Assembly: GCA_905250115.1 (NCBI GenBank)
Contig: CAJNOI010000142.1
Location: 113,944 to 177,943, forward strand
DNA: 64,000 nucleotides
Reading direction: 5' to 3'
Source of the DNA: Adineta steineri
Lineage: Eukaryota; Rotifera; Eurotatoria; Adinetida; Adinetidae
The notes beneath the pieces were generated by a model. The model saw nothing but the letters and a program-made list of their open reading frames with translations, was not told where the DNA came from and made no database searches. Below are positions 23,283-33,724 of the stretch, piece after piece. Both the position numbers and the translations under genes were made by a program. How positions within the stretch are numbered: the first letter of the stretch is position 1; each line of letters opens with the position of its first letter.

Positions 23283-25250
23283 ATGTGTAAGAACGAAAAG
23301 CATCAGAAGCACCATGTAGCATTGAGTAAGATTTTCATTACTTTTACTTGCATCAAAGGAAGAATAAAAAAATTTCCCATGAGTCATAATAGTACTTGCG
23401 CAAGTTCGTATGAAAACAACGTAAGTGAAGTAAAGTTTCATTTACATAAGTTCGTACAAGTGTATAAAGTTATGATTCATACCGATATGTATGTGACGAA
23501 AAATGACATTATTTTCATAATGATCGATATGAATGGACAACGACAATCATTTCCATCACCTATATCGGGCATAATTACTAAATTATATATTCATGAAATG
23601 GATGTTTTGTCATATAGTTCAATCATTTTTGAGTACGAAGCATGTCGTCACAGTATTATTTTTAAGAATTTATGTGGTGATTGTGGTATTGACTTAAGTC
23701 AAATAAAGAATACATTGTTAACATCAAAACATGTAAATCATGTTGTACCGATAGAACCTTCATTTTCAGCAATAAAATTTACTGCTGAAATTGCCGCAAA
23801 ATACGATAGAGAAGAGCGTAATTATTTACTTCGCAAACGTAAACTTCATTTACTGGTTGATCTAGATCAAACACTTGTTCATACAACAAACTGTGTAAAT
23901 CATTATCCATCTTCACCGGATGTTGTTGCTTTTCAATTGAATATTCCAATATCACAAATATTATATACAAAATTACGTCCAGGTGTTAAAGAATTTCTTA
24001 CTAATCTTCAATCATTCTATCAATTTCATATAGTTACGTTTGGTGATCGTCCGTATGCGAATGCCATAGCTAAATTAATCGATCCTGATGGGAAATTTTT
24101 TGCTGATAGAATCTTATCTCGTGATGAATGTGTCAGTTTAACAGATAAATCAGCTAATTTGAATAAACTTTTTCATTGTGGTGATTCTTTAGTATGTATT
24201 ATTGATGATCGTGAAGATGTATGGAAATATGCTTCCAATTTGATTCAAGTCAAACCATATACATGGTTTAAAGATGTTGGTGATATCAATGATACTTATC
24301 TTTCATCAATAAATAAATGGAACGATAGAAATCATCAATTCTATACTGAAAAGAATGAATTAACGGAACTTTCACAAATGGAAACTTTGTCTGTAAAGAA
24401 TACTGGAGTAGCGAATGATGATGATCTTTACTTATATAGATTAGAAATTATTTTAAAACATATTCATATGATATTCTATAAAAGTTATGATCAATCAATT
24501 CAAAATAAATCAGACATTATACCAGATTTAAAACAAATTATGCCGAATATTCGTCAACAAATACTCAAATCTGTTTCATTATGTTTCTCTCATATGATGT
24601 CACAAGATTATCCGTTGGACAAATATTGTGGAACAGTTATAGCTGAAGCTATGGGAGCGACAGTCACTCATGATTTACAATTCGATCATAATGGTATCAT
24701 TCAAACAACACATGTTATTGCTGGAAAACAAACCTATAAAGTTTATCAAGCTCGACAAAATAATATTAAAGTTGTTACACCTGAATGGTTAATTGATTGT
24801 TACGAACAATGGGAGAAGAAATCAGAAGAAAATTATATTCTTACTTCAGATTATAACGTTCAACAATGTAAATTATTTACAGATATAACACCACGTATAT
24901 CTAAACGACGTTATTGTGAAATACAACAGCAAGTATCTATTATTGAACAATCGATTTCATATCAACAAAATGAATGTACGATGAACATTAATGAACGCTT
25001 TGATATTGAAAAAAAAGTCACTGATCTTTGTATTGATGATGATATCGATTTACGTCCATCCAAACGACAACGTATAGTATCATTAACAAATACAGTTAAT
25101 GAGAAGAGAGATACTGATGCTGACGATTCTGATTCATCATATACTTATAAAATGCATAATTTGATTTTGAATAAGGAAGATAGACATAGTTCAGATGAAG
25201 AAGGTCTTAGTGACGATGAGACACCTCATGGTTGGAAACAAAAACAATAA
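23283..25250 (+). CDS. CTDP1: FCP1-type RNA polymerase II CTD phosphatase
   Basis: One long frame, 655 residues from the first ATG at 23283. A later ATG at 23380 is possible; the true N-terminus is uncertain. Order: a region resembling the biotinyl/lipoyl-like start of FCP1 (SFPSPISGIITKLYIHEMD), a Cys-rich motif (ACRHSIIFKNLCGDCG), and the FCP homology domain with catalytic DLDQT (about residues 193-197). KLRPGVKEFL and VCIIDDREDVW complete the active site. A BRCT domain (about residues 455-545) contains CGTVIAEAMGATVTHDL and VVTPEWLIDC. An acidic, Ser-rich tail closes the protein. FCP1 removes phosphate from the polymerase II C-terminal domain in the nucleus. It is single-copy in most animals and ordinary in kind. 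The lack of introns in nearly 2 kb is notable beside its spliced neighbours. Confidence 0.93.
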   Translation: MCKNEKHQKHHVALSKIFITFTCIKGRIKKFPMSHNSTCASSYENNVSEVKFHLHKFVQVYKVMIHTDMYVTKNDIIFIMIDMNGQRQSFPSPISGIITKLYIHEMDVLSYSSIIFEYEACRHSIIFKNLCGDCGIDLSQIKNTLLTSKHVNHVVPIEPSFSAIKFTAEIAAKYDREERNYLLRKRKLHLLVDLDQTLVHTTNCVNHYPSSPDVVAFQLNIPISQILYTKLRPGVKEFLTNLQSFYQFHIVTFGDRPYANAIAKLIDPDGKFFADRILSRDECVSLTDKSANLNKLFHCGDSLVCIIDDREDVWKYASNLIQVKPYTWFKDVGDINDTYLSSINKWNDRNHQFYTEKNELTELSQMETLSVKNTGVANDDDLYLYRLEIILKHIHMIFYKSYDQSIQNKSDIIPDLKQIMPNIRQQILKSVSLCFSHMMSQDYPLDKYCGTVIAEAMGATVTHDLQFDHNGIIQTTHVIAGKQTYKVYQARQNNIKVVTPEWLIDCYEQWEKKSEENYILTSDYNVQQCKLFTDITPRISKRRYCEIQQQVSIIEQSISYQQNECTMNINERFDIEKKVTDLCIDDDIDLRPSKRQRIVSLTNTVNEKRDTDADDSDSSYTYKMHNLILNKEDRHSSDEEGLSDDETPHGWKQKQ

Positions 25251-26138
25251 TGTTCATAATTGTTATTATCTTACTTTTTTATTTGTACATATACACTTTG
25301 ATTGGTTAGTTTAAATTTTTATTATTATTGTTGTCATTCAGTTAAATATACATAAAATAATATCATCACCCTCAAGTATATCTCCATTGATGAAATTAAT
25401 AACAAAAAGTTTTCGTATTGAATATTCAAAAGGAAAATATTTGGTAAAAGACATTGAGTACGTAATATAAAAAATATCTTTTGAGAAAATAATTCTATCA
25501 AAAATCTTTCAAATCTAATTGAATTAGTCTTTAAATAAGTCATATTTTATTGCTAAACCCTACTATCGAGTTTTAACTTTGATTGATAAACAAATCTATC
25601 TAAGATAAATGTGAATATGTTACATTTTTCTGAAAATTTTTAACATTATAAATATTTTCATTGCGTTATTTAATATTAAAGATTTAATAATTATGTATTA
25701 TTCGAATGAATTCATCGAAGAGAATTCTTAGTTATTTAACATTCATACATAAATTGACGATGTTGAATTGAATATATCTTTAAATTTGTATTCGATTTAT
25801 GTATATTATATTTTATTGTAAATCTACAGTAAATATGTTTCATAATAAAATATCTTCACAATCATTAAAAATTATATTTAAGAAGATAGAAATATGTTAT
25901 ACTTCACTGAAGCAGAACTACAAAATATAATCCAATTATTATCTTATTACAAACTGTTCTTTTCTTTCTTAATACAAAACATACAACGTGTACATTTTTT
26001 TATTCAGTCATACATAATAAACTATCTCATGGTGGTTTCAGGTAAGGTTATAATATTCATACATTAGTAAGTATTAGTTAATATTTAAATACATAGTAAA
26101 ATTTTAGTCTTAGATAATTACTGGATAACAAGACAATT
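25251..26138. other. Intergenic, no gene recognised
   Basis: Very AT-rich spacer between two plus-strand genes, with many stops in all frames. An acceptor-like site just before 26139 could mark a 5' UTR intron of the transporter. Confidence 0.4.
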
Positions 26139-26927
26139 ATGCATAAAAATCATAGAAGTCTTGGAGAATTTTTTGGAACAGCATTTATAACTTTTATAGT
26201 TACAAATATTGATGATATTATTGTTTTAATGGGTTTTTTTACTGAAGCAGCAACACAAAATTCAGGAATTAAGGTTTATGATATATTTTTTGGTCAATAT
26301 TTAGGTTTTTCTATATTATTAGTACTTAGTCTTATTGGTTATGCTACATCATATATATTACCTGTTCAAATGTTAGGATTTCTTGGGTTTTTGCCAATAA
26401 TTCTTGGCATCAAAGGTATAATTAATCTCTTTCGAAATGATGATGATATTTCAGCAAGTGAACTTGAATCAATTCGTAGCGAAGATAGAACGGATGGAGA
26501 TTACACATCCGAATCGACAAGACGACAATCACAAGATACAAATATTGACATGTCTTCAAAAAATAAACTAAAAGAAAAATTTTCAAAAATTCGTAATTAT
26601 GATTTCAATATTCAAACATTAAAAGTTGCAGGCGTAACTATAGCAAATGGTATTGATAATATTGCAATCTATACACCATTATTTGCTCAAGCATCGAAAT
26701 GGCAAATTGTTGGTTATATTGGAATATTTCTTTTGATGGTATTTATTTGGCTTATTATTTCATATTGTTTTATTAGTTATAAACCAATATTATCAATTGC
26801 ACAAAAATATGCACGATATATTATTCCGGTAGTTTTTATTGGAATTGGAATTTATATTCTTATTGTATCAGATTGTTTTCCATGGTTAGAACGAGCTATT
26901 GAAACAAAAAACTTTAAAAATGGTTAA
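26139..26927 (+). CDS. CadD-type (Cad family) membrane transporter
   Basis: A single frame of 262 residues. It has the two-halved layout of the cadmium-resistance transporter family: an N-terminal half with FIVTNIDDIIVLMGFF and two further helices, and a C-terminal half with VTIANGIDNIAIYTPLF and three helices. The paired NIDD/GIDN acidic motifs mark the family. A polar loop of about 55 residues (SELESIRSEDRTDGD...) separates the halves; it is longer than in bacterial CadD (about 205 residues). Bacterial members export cadmium or related ions; substrate here is unproven. The family is mainly bacterial with some fungal members, and the gene has no introns, so horizontal acquisition is likely. 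Plasma-membrane or vacuole-like membrane location is inferred. Confidence 0.82.
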   Translation: MHKNHRSLGEFFGTAFITFIVTNIDDIIVLMGFFTEAATQNSGIKVYDIFFGQYLGFSILLVLSLIGYATSYILPVQMLGFLGFLPIILGIKGIINLFRNDDDISASELESIRSEDRTDGDYTSESTRRQSQDTNIDMSSKNKLKEKFSKIRNYDFNIQTLKVAGVTIANGIDNIAIYTPLFAQASKWQIVGYIGIFLLMVFIWLIISYCFISYKPILSIAQKYARYIIPVVFIGIGIYILIVSDCFPWLERAIETKNFKNG

Positions 26928-27703
26928 CCATTCATATTTTTCTTGTAATAATATTTCCTATATTTGATTAAAAAAAAGGAATAGATTTTCGATCATTTAA
27001 AATAGATAAAATATATACCAGAGGCCTAAAGAGGGGGTCTAATTTGTGATATTTTTGATCAAGAAATTTAGCTATTGATGACTATAGTTAAGTGTATGTA
27101 ATAAAAAATAATCTATTGAACATATTCATAACTTACGGATGCACAGTTAAAATTAAGTATCATCCGTCATTGCAAATATCAACAAGCTTATATCAAATAC
27201 GCAAAGTCTACTGAAATGAAAAGTATTTTCTACTCTCACATGTTCTAGTATGAAATAAATTAGAATCTTTTCAATTTATTCATTCTCTGTAATTTTCGTA
27301 TAGATGTCGATAGTGAAAAATGCATCTGCTATCGATAGGACGAATAAAACGATGTTTTGCTAAGAATGTATAAATATGTCCATACCTTTACCATTTTCTT
27401 TTCTTTCGCTGTCGTAGCGTCATGTATATATTATTATTATTTTCAGAAGAAAACAAAAATAAATCAAAAAAATATTAATCGACACAAGCAAATGACTACA
27501 GAAAAAAGTGTCATATGAATAAGGTTGCCACGTAGCTGCCTCGCGGTTTCTTTCTTTCTTTTTCGTTTATTCTCATTAAAAACGAAATATAACCGAGTTT
27601 TTCCTTTTATAATAAATTCTCATAGCATAGAAATGGTCAATTTCTTTCTATGAGTTGTATTTTTACATACAACGTTGTGTGCCTATAAACTTTTTCGTTC
27701 TAG
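26928..27703. other. Intergenic, no gene recognised
   Basis: AT-rich spacer. A short G-rich piece at 27019-27044 starts with CAGAGGCC and resembles one end of a hAT-type element, but no matching other end was found. Nothing else. Confidence 0.35.
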
Positions 27704-29460
27704 ATGAATACAATTTCGACTTTTGAAATGTTACCAAACGAAATGATATTGCACATTTGTCAATATCTTCGTAATACCGATATTCTTTATTCTTTGTTCA
27801 ATCTCAATACTCGTTTCAATGTGTTAATAAGTGGATTTTGTTATAATTTGGATCTTAATAATACTACACATAAACAATTTAATTGTGTTTTGTCGAATAT
27901 TTTATCTCAAATAGGTTCAAATATACAATCATTTGTACTCAATGGAAATTGGACAAGTTTTCTATCATATAAAAAAGATCCGATACATCTCCATTCGAAT
28001 TTATCATTAATGTTCCCTAATTTACAGGTGTTAACATTAGAATATTTTACTGGTGAACACTTATGTACATTTCTTGAAAAAATGCAAAGTCCCTTAAAAC
28101 TTGTCAAACTTAATATAAAATATCTCATGGATAACTCTCAAAGTGAATTGTTAGAACGAGTTTTATCTATTAATAATTGTCGATTAAGATCGATAACATT
28201 CGATCAAAATTCAATCTTTTTACCATTGGAAATAATCGATAAAACAAGTTTATATCCAAATATTGAAGAATTGACTGTTAACTTGATAGATTGTGAGATG
28301 CTAGGAAATTTGTTTACACTTCTAGTGCATATACGTCGTTTACATATAAATCTTGGAGTAGCACCATCTGTGTCAACAGCATCATTAAAGAATGTACCAG
28401 CTCTTATTCATCTAACAGACTTTCAATTATATTCGATCCAAATGTCTTGGACATTTGAAAATATTCAAGATATAATGTGTAAGATGCCATCTTTACAGAG
28501 ATTAGCATTATATCTAAGTACAGAAGATAGACGTCTCGTTAACAAACAAGATCTCGCTACAATTCTTCCATCATCACAAATACAGATGGATTTCTTCATT
28601 GTATATCATTTTTCAGAACCATCTATCGAAGTTGATACTTCGCTTGATACATGGCCACGAGGTCAGATTTCAATGACACGATTATCAGATGGATCCAATC
28701 AATATGCTCTCATTCATACCGTTCCTTTCAATGGAAAATCGCTCGTTATTCCTTCAATACTAGGTAAAAGTATGTTACCCGCTTGGAAATACATGCAGAA
28801 AGTTAGAAATCTACGTATTCGGGGAGAATTATCTTCTATTGATATGTTGATGATTATGCAACATCTTCATGGAATTGAAACATTCAGAGTGGATTTAAAA
28901 ATGGATTTAGAAACACGTATGTAATTTAATTTCTGATAAGAACTAATATTATTTTCTATACTTCAGCTATTGAAACACAATCAGTTGTTTTACACTTACC
29001 GCAACTCAAAAAACTAAAAGTTGCTGGATCGTGTGAATTATTTCGTATACTTGAAGCAGCTCCTAATCTTAATGATTTGTCAATAACTTTCGATTGTTAC
29101 AATAGAATAATCAATGACGAATCATTATGTAAATTATTAGAAAAACGAATTGTACGTCTTGAAATTTTTCGATTAGAACACAATCAAAAGATACAGTTAG
29201 ATTTGATTATTAAAAAATTTACAAATCTTCGTCATATGGTTCTTTGTATAAGTGATTCATCAGCTGACATCGATTCGCTTTTCTTACAAGGTCTCGAAAT
29301 GTGGAGAGAAGAAGAACTCATTTATCTTTGTCTCAAAGGTCCTCTATCACAAAATAGACGTAGTACTGTTCATCAATGGTTTAATGATCATAGTTATTTA
29401 CAGAGTAAAGACTCATTTGCTTATGACTACTATGAAAAGTGTGGTCATTTATGGATTTAA
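27704..29460 (+). CDS. F-box protein with leucine-rich repeats
   Basis: Exons 27704-28916 and 28967-29460 join in phase 1 over a 50-nt intron; 568 residues. The first 45 residues are an F-box (FEMLPNEMILHICQYLRNTD, then LYSLFNLNTRFN). The rest is a run of irregular leucine-rich repeats (FPNLQVLTLEYF, LYPNIEELTVNLI, MPSLQRLALYLS, LPQLKKLKVAGS, LNDLSITFD). F-box proteins recruit substrates to SCF (Skp1-cullin) ubiquitin ligases through the F-box; the LRR part would pick the substrate. The protein should be cytosolic or nuclear. Divergent F-box/LRR genes of this kind form large families in rotifers and the substrate is unknown. Confidence 0.85.
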
Positions 29461-30440
29461 TAAATTATCTCAGACGTTTCCATTCATGCTCCGCAGATGT
29501 GGATGGGTTAAAATTGAAGTTTTGTGCTTTTTTTTTGAATAAATGCTTTAAAAATAATAAATAATATGTAGAGTTAATTTCACCAACGTATTTCGTAATT
29601 GTTTTGAAGAAGTTTAGAATAGTTAAAAATAACTTAATATAATGCATTTGCTATAAGATTCAGTCTTTTTATAAATCATATTGCTGTAGTGTTCAGCACG
29701 AGTAAACCTAGTTTATGATTTAAAATTACTTTAAACTTGTGGAGTTGTTGATAAAACTATAGTTTGTTATTATCTTTTCTAATATGTCAATATTAAGTTG
29801 GATAAATTTGTAAATAATATTTCGTTTATCAATGTAATAACTTGATTTTTATTAGAATAAATTTTTTATTGCTATGCAGTTAGGTGGAACATGATAGCCA
29901 CATTCTCGAGGAAAAATGAAATTATGAACTCGTTTCATCCATTCGACAATTTAAATGTTTATTCAAATGAGAACTTTATACATTTGGATGCACACAATTA
30001 CCTCAAGTCTCCTTAAGTATTTGAATGCCTAACTGATTAATTTAAAAATGGAATAATCCAATATTCGTATGTAAAGTGCGTGAATATATTAAAAATTATA
30101 ATATTTCTTCATTATCAAGTGACATATGCTTCGTTTCACGTAAATCTCAAGAAACTATGATTAATAAATACTTGATGATTTGACTATTTTCAGTCCTCTA
30201 CGTGAATAATGTTCCGAATAAGGCAATGTTCTCATTAAAAATAGCAATCGTGCTCTTTTTAAAAGAGAAATATATTGAAATAACTTTCACTGTCGAATGG
30301 ACATAAGGTTTTAATAAAACCGATGATCAAGAAACATTGCCAAAAATAAACTACGCATAAGGTTTGTTATTTCTTCCGTTTTTATAATGAATATGTCTAT
30401 CTTGATACGTAACCAGAATATACATAATGCACACTGACAC
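29461..30440. other. Intergenic, no gene recognised
   Basis: AT-rich spacer between two plus-strand genes, with no domain-bearing frame or repeat. AATAAA near 29538 could polyadenylate the F-box gene. Confidence 0.4.
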
Positions 30441-30450
30441 TATATAAAGA
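30441..30450 (+). promoter_or_regulatory. TATA box of the ALF-like gene
   Basis: TATATAAAGA lies 71 bp before the start codon and about 30 bp before a plausible start region (CATTCAATGTTACTT). The fit of spacing is good, but it is a prediction only. Confidence 0.55.
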
Positions 30451-30511
30451 GAAACTCAGAACATTCAATGTTACTTTATTCTTTTTTCATTAGTAGAAGC
30501 TATTATACGTG

Positions 30512-30919
30512 ATGAAAATCTCCATATATATATTGTTGGTGGTCGTCGTCCTTCTTGGTATTAGTATCAATCATAAGGTTAATTCTCTTGATGCTGATTT
30601 GAGTAGCTGTTTGGCACTAAACTATGTGGTATGTGGTTTAACAGTAGGATCTGCTGTTTATAAGCAATACGCATCATGGAGTGATGTGGATACAAAGCAA
30701 GCTTTTGGTACAACATGTAATTCACAATTTAAAGGTGGTTTCCATGATTGGGAATGGAAATGGAGTGGCAAATTTTCGTGTCCATCACTTAGTCCGACTG
30801 TTATGGGCGAAAGTACACAGTACGCAAGCCGAACTGGTGCAATTGAACATGCGGTTCAAGACTATGTCACAAAAATGACATCAGCCGGTTTATTGAAGCC
30901 AGAACAACTTAACACATAA
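30512..30919 (+). CDS. Anti-lipopolysaccharide factor-like secreted peptide
   Basis: 135 residues from ATG 30512. Residues 1-26 are a strong signal peptide. The mature part has the ALF pattern: a disulfide loop of 20 residues between Cys69 and Cys90 (loop has WEWKWSGKF), then CPSLSPTVMGES, SRTGAIEHAVQDYVTK and GLLKPEQ. This matches the conserved C-terminal half of arthropod ALFs (WCP..P..G.S..RS.SG.V..A..DFV.KA...GLI...). ALFs bind lipid A through the loop and kill bacteria. Here the loop is only weakly basic (three Lys, one His, one Asp, one Glu), so LPS binding may be weaker or altered. Two more cysteines (33, 41) precede the loop. The gene is intronless with a good TATA box. The family call rests on this pattern match. 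Confidence 0.75.
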   Translation: MKISIYILLVVVVLLGISINHKVNSLDADLSSCLALNYVVCGLTVGSAVYKQYASWSDVDTKQAFGTTCNSQFKGGFHDWEWKWSGKFSCPSLSPTVMGESTQYASRTGAIEHAVQDYVTKMTSAGLLKPEQLNT

Positions 30920-31613
30920 AAGAATTTCAATATAAATGGCTAGAACATCCAATTCCTATTTTATCTCTTTTGCTTTTTAATCTTTATTGCTTCAATAATA
31001 GTTTTATCATAAAATAAACTATTCAATCTATAATTCTAATCGAACTCAGATTATTTAGAGTGAAGATGCAAGGATGGGTAAGAATGTTGGTGTCGCTCTT
31101 GAGATCAAAAACCATCCATACCCACCCTAGAGTAATTCGAATTAACCTAAAGAACTAGATATAATTTGATTTTTTCAATAATTGAATAAATGTCATTGCT
31201 GAATATTTGTGTCAGTTTCAAAATTAAAAAAGAAAAAAAGTAATGTAAATATATCGATGGTCCGATTTCTTTTCTGCTCTATTCATTACATACTCTGAAA
31301 ATATTACCCGAAAAAAGCAATTCAATTTAATATTATTGTAACGTAAGGAAGTGTATTTTTATTAATGATACTTGTAATAAACAAGATGAAACATTAGAAG
31401 TCAAAGAATAATGAAAATGAAGCTGTAAAATGTTTTGTAGAAATATTCTTCACAAAACCTCCATGAGGCTCGAACCATACTAATCAAAAAATTTGTGTAA
31501 ATTATATTTCTCTTATGAATAACAATGTATGACAATTCGTCAGACGAAATAAAGTTATTATTTGCGCATTTTCATTCAAATTAATAAGCAATACTAGCTT
31601 GTTTGTGAAAGAC
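30920..31613. other. Intergenic, contains one telomere-like hairpin
   Basis: Contains the hairpin at 31071-31132 and AATAAACT near 31013 as a possible polyadenylation signal. No gene seen. Confidence 0.4.
31071..31132. repeat. Telomere-like hairpin 5
   Basis: Left side AGGATGGGTAAGAATGTTGG, right side CCATCCATACCCACCCTAGAG, 150 bp downstream of the ALF-like gene. Pairing is less perfect than in the others. Confidence 0.6.
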
Positions 31614-32627
31614 ATGGGTGGTTCGCCATCTCTTCCACAGGCATATAACAGTCAACAAAAAGTTGCTTTTGAAGAAGAAAAACCTCTTCCTGCAATAATG
31701 GATAGAACATCACTAACAAACACTTATTGGTTTTCAGCATCGATAATTCTCGGTGCATTAGTGGCTGGAATTATATTAGGTCCTATAGTTGTCTTGTATA
31801 CCAAACAAAATGGTCAGTATTTTCATGCCATATTTTGAGATATGCAGTTTCTATTTGTTCAAGAAATTAAAGTTAATTTTATCAATTTATGAAACTATAC
31901 CTTCATTCTTACTGATGTCGTTTACTTAGATCTTCTCCCGCTAGAATAAAGAATGAAATGAACGATTTAGTTCATTTCGAAAGAATTATCAAACAGTTCC
32001 AGCTTTCAGAGCAAGAAACAAATTATTCTTCTTATAATATAACCAACTGTTAGTTAGTTTTCTCTCGCACATATTTTTCGTTTATCTTTTTACTGATGAG
32101 AAAACCTGCCAGAATATCCTATTGCTGTCGCTTGCACCACATTTATATTCATTCAAGAGATCTGATTGAACGATGAAAAAAACTAGAATAATTTGACTTT
32201 TCGGGATGTTGGTGGTATGTGCGAGGATGACTGCGAAAACTCTGTTTGTATTCTACACTTTCACGTACCAACACGCTACTGCAGAGATCATACAAGTAAT
32301 CTGTTTGAAAACATCACTTTGTTGAATATATAATAGGTTTTGTTTAGTAAGTACAACTGCATCAGTGACAAGTAAGTAGCTTATTTTACTCTATATCTAA
32401 GACAGATGACATTGATGGCTAGTATCTTTTAATACATTAGCTAGTTATGTATTGATCACGCTACGAACAAAAATATTCTGCATGTTTCTCTTTGTAGCAC
32501 TTCCACTTGTACCATCCGGTGTCATTTTGTTATGGTAATTTGAGCATTATTTTTATTATTATTGTATTTAAGAAATATTCTTATAATTAGGAGTGGTACC
32601 ATTGCAACAGTACCGCAAGATTGGGCT
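31614..32627 (+). CDS. Type II membrane protein with tail-collar-like domain, cut by gap
   Basis: Exons 31614-31812, 32498-32534 and 32591-32627 (into the N run) join in phases 1 and 2. Residues 1-43 form a cytosolic tail and residues 44-64 one transmembrane helix (SASIILGALVAGIILGPIVVLY). After the first, phase-1 intron the protein reads LVPSGVILLWSGTIATVPQDWA. This is the opening of the phage tail collar-type domain (P.G.I..W.G.....P..W..CDG), found in bacteria and phages and also in some invertebrate surface proteins. The rest is lost in the assembly gap. No Thr stalk is visible, although one could be encoded in an unrecognised exon inside the 685-nt intron. The tail-collar call rests on 22 residues. 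Confidence 0.55.
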
Positions 32628-32727
32628 NNNNNNNNNNNNNNNNNNNNNNNNNNNNNNNNNNNNNNNNNNNNNNNNNNNNNNNNNNNNNNNNNNNNNNNNN
32701 NNNNNNNNNNNNNNNNNNNNNNNNNNN
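32628..32727. other. Assembly gap (100 N)
   Basis: Exactly 100 N, a conventional size for a gap of unknown length. The left side is inside one gene and the right side inside another, so the true gap must hold the end of the first gene and the start of the second. Confidence 0.95.
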
Positions 32728-33724
32728 TTTCTTGAATTGTTGTCATCTCTGTCGATGCTTTTATGTAGTATTTTCGGTATTATCTGTGCCATGACTTTTA
32801 TTGTTATCGTTGTTTCTCATCGTCAATTTCATACATTAACGATCATGCTTGCTTTCAATTCAGCCATTGCTGGCATTATTGTCAATGTTACTTGTTGTTG
32901 TCAAGCAATCTATCAATTGACAAGTGATGGCAATGATAAACTATGTTCATTTCGAGGTTTTCTTCTCCATACTGCTGCCGGTCTTTTGTATCAAACACTT
33001 TGTGTTCAAGCACTTCATCGTCTTTTTGTAGTTGTGTTTGCAACACGACGTTATCTCCGATCAACAAAAGTCATGGCATTTATTACGATCATTCAATGGT
33101 TAATTTCGATTACATTTGGCATTCCTGCATTAGTAGTTGGACGAATCGTATATCAATCGGGTAGTCGCATTTGTCAGGTAGGTTTCTTTAATAAAGATTT
33201 CAAGTGATGATCTCTGCAAATTCTTATTTTAGGCATCATTGAACGATCTAATTATATTTTTATATTTGGCAATGTTTATTTATTTCTGTCCACTTACTAT
33301 CATTGTTCTAATCTATATTCGAATTGTTCATTTTACAAAACAACATTCTTTTACAACAAATACTCAACATAGTCCAGCTGATCTACATCGACAACGTCGT
33401 GAGCTTCGTTTTATTCGTCGTCTTCTTATCATTGTTGGTGTTATATTCTTTATGAGTTTTCCATATTTGATTTTCTTTCTTCGAGCACAATTTTTTCCTC
33501 ATGCGGAATCATTACCATATGCACAACGAGTCAGTTATATCTCACTCTCATTCGGATTCAGCATATGGATGTTGCTCAACTTGCTTTTTACAGATCAAGT
33601 AAGAAAACATTTAATTAAGACAATACAAACCTTATTACCAAGACTAAGATCTACACGAGTTCAACCTCTGAATATCGCTGACCCATCAATAGAAATTATT
33701 ATTGTACGAATAACACAAAAATGA
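32728..33724 (+). CDS. Class A-like GPCR, N-terminus lost in gap
   Basis: Exons 32728-33177 and 33233-33724 join in phase 0; 313 residues are visible. Seven hydrophobic segments can be placed: TM1 LSMLLCSIFGIICAMTFIVIVV, TM2 IMLAFNSAIAGIIVNV, TM3 FLLHTAAGLLYQTLCVQAL, TM4 MAFITIIQWLISITFGIPALV, TM5 LIIFLYLAMFIYFCPLTIIVLIY, TM6 LLIIVGVIFFMSFPYLIFFL and TM7 VSYISLSFGFSIWMLLNLLF. A Cys before TM3 (KLCSFRG) and one in extracellular loop 2 (SRICQ) give the usual disulfide. The DRY position reads LHRLF and the NPxxY region LNLLF, so activation motifs are degenerate. This is typical of the expanded rotifer rhodopsin-like receptors. The ligand is unknown. Only a little of the N-terminus is missing. 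Confidence 0.8.

Noticed and set aside
27019-27044. CAGAGGCCTAAAGAGGGGGT as a hAT end
   Set aside because: No inverted partner or target duplication found; kept only as a note.
31460-31485. tRNA-like GGTTCGAGCC on the minus strand
   Set aside because: No acceptor stem, anticodon arm or D arm around it.
32593-33207. Reading frame crossing the 100-N gap
   Set aside because: The two sides belong to different genes; the frame continues only because N was read through.
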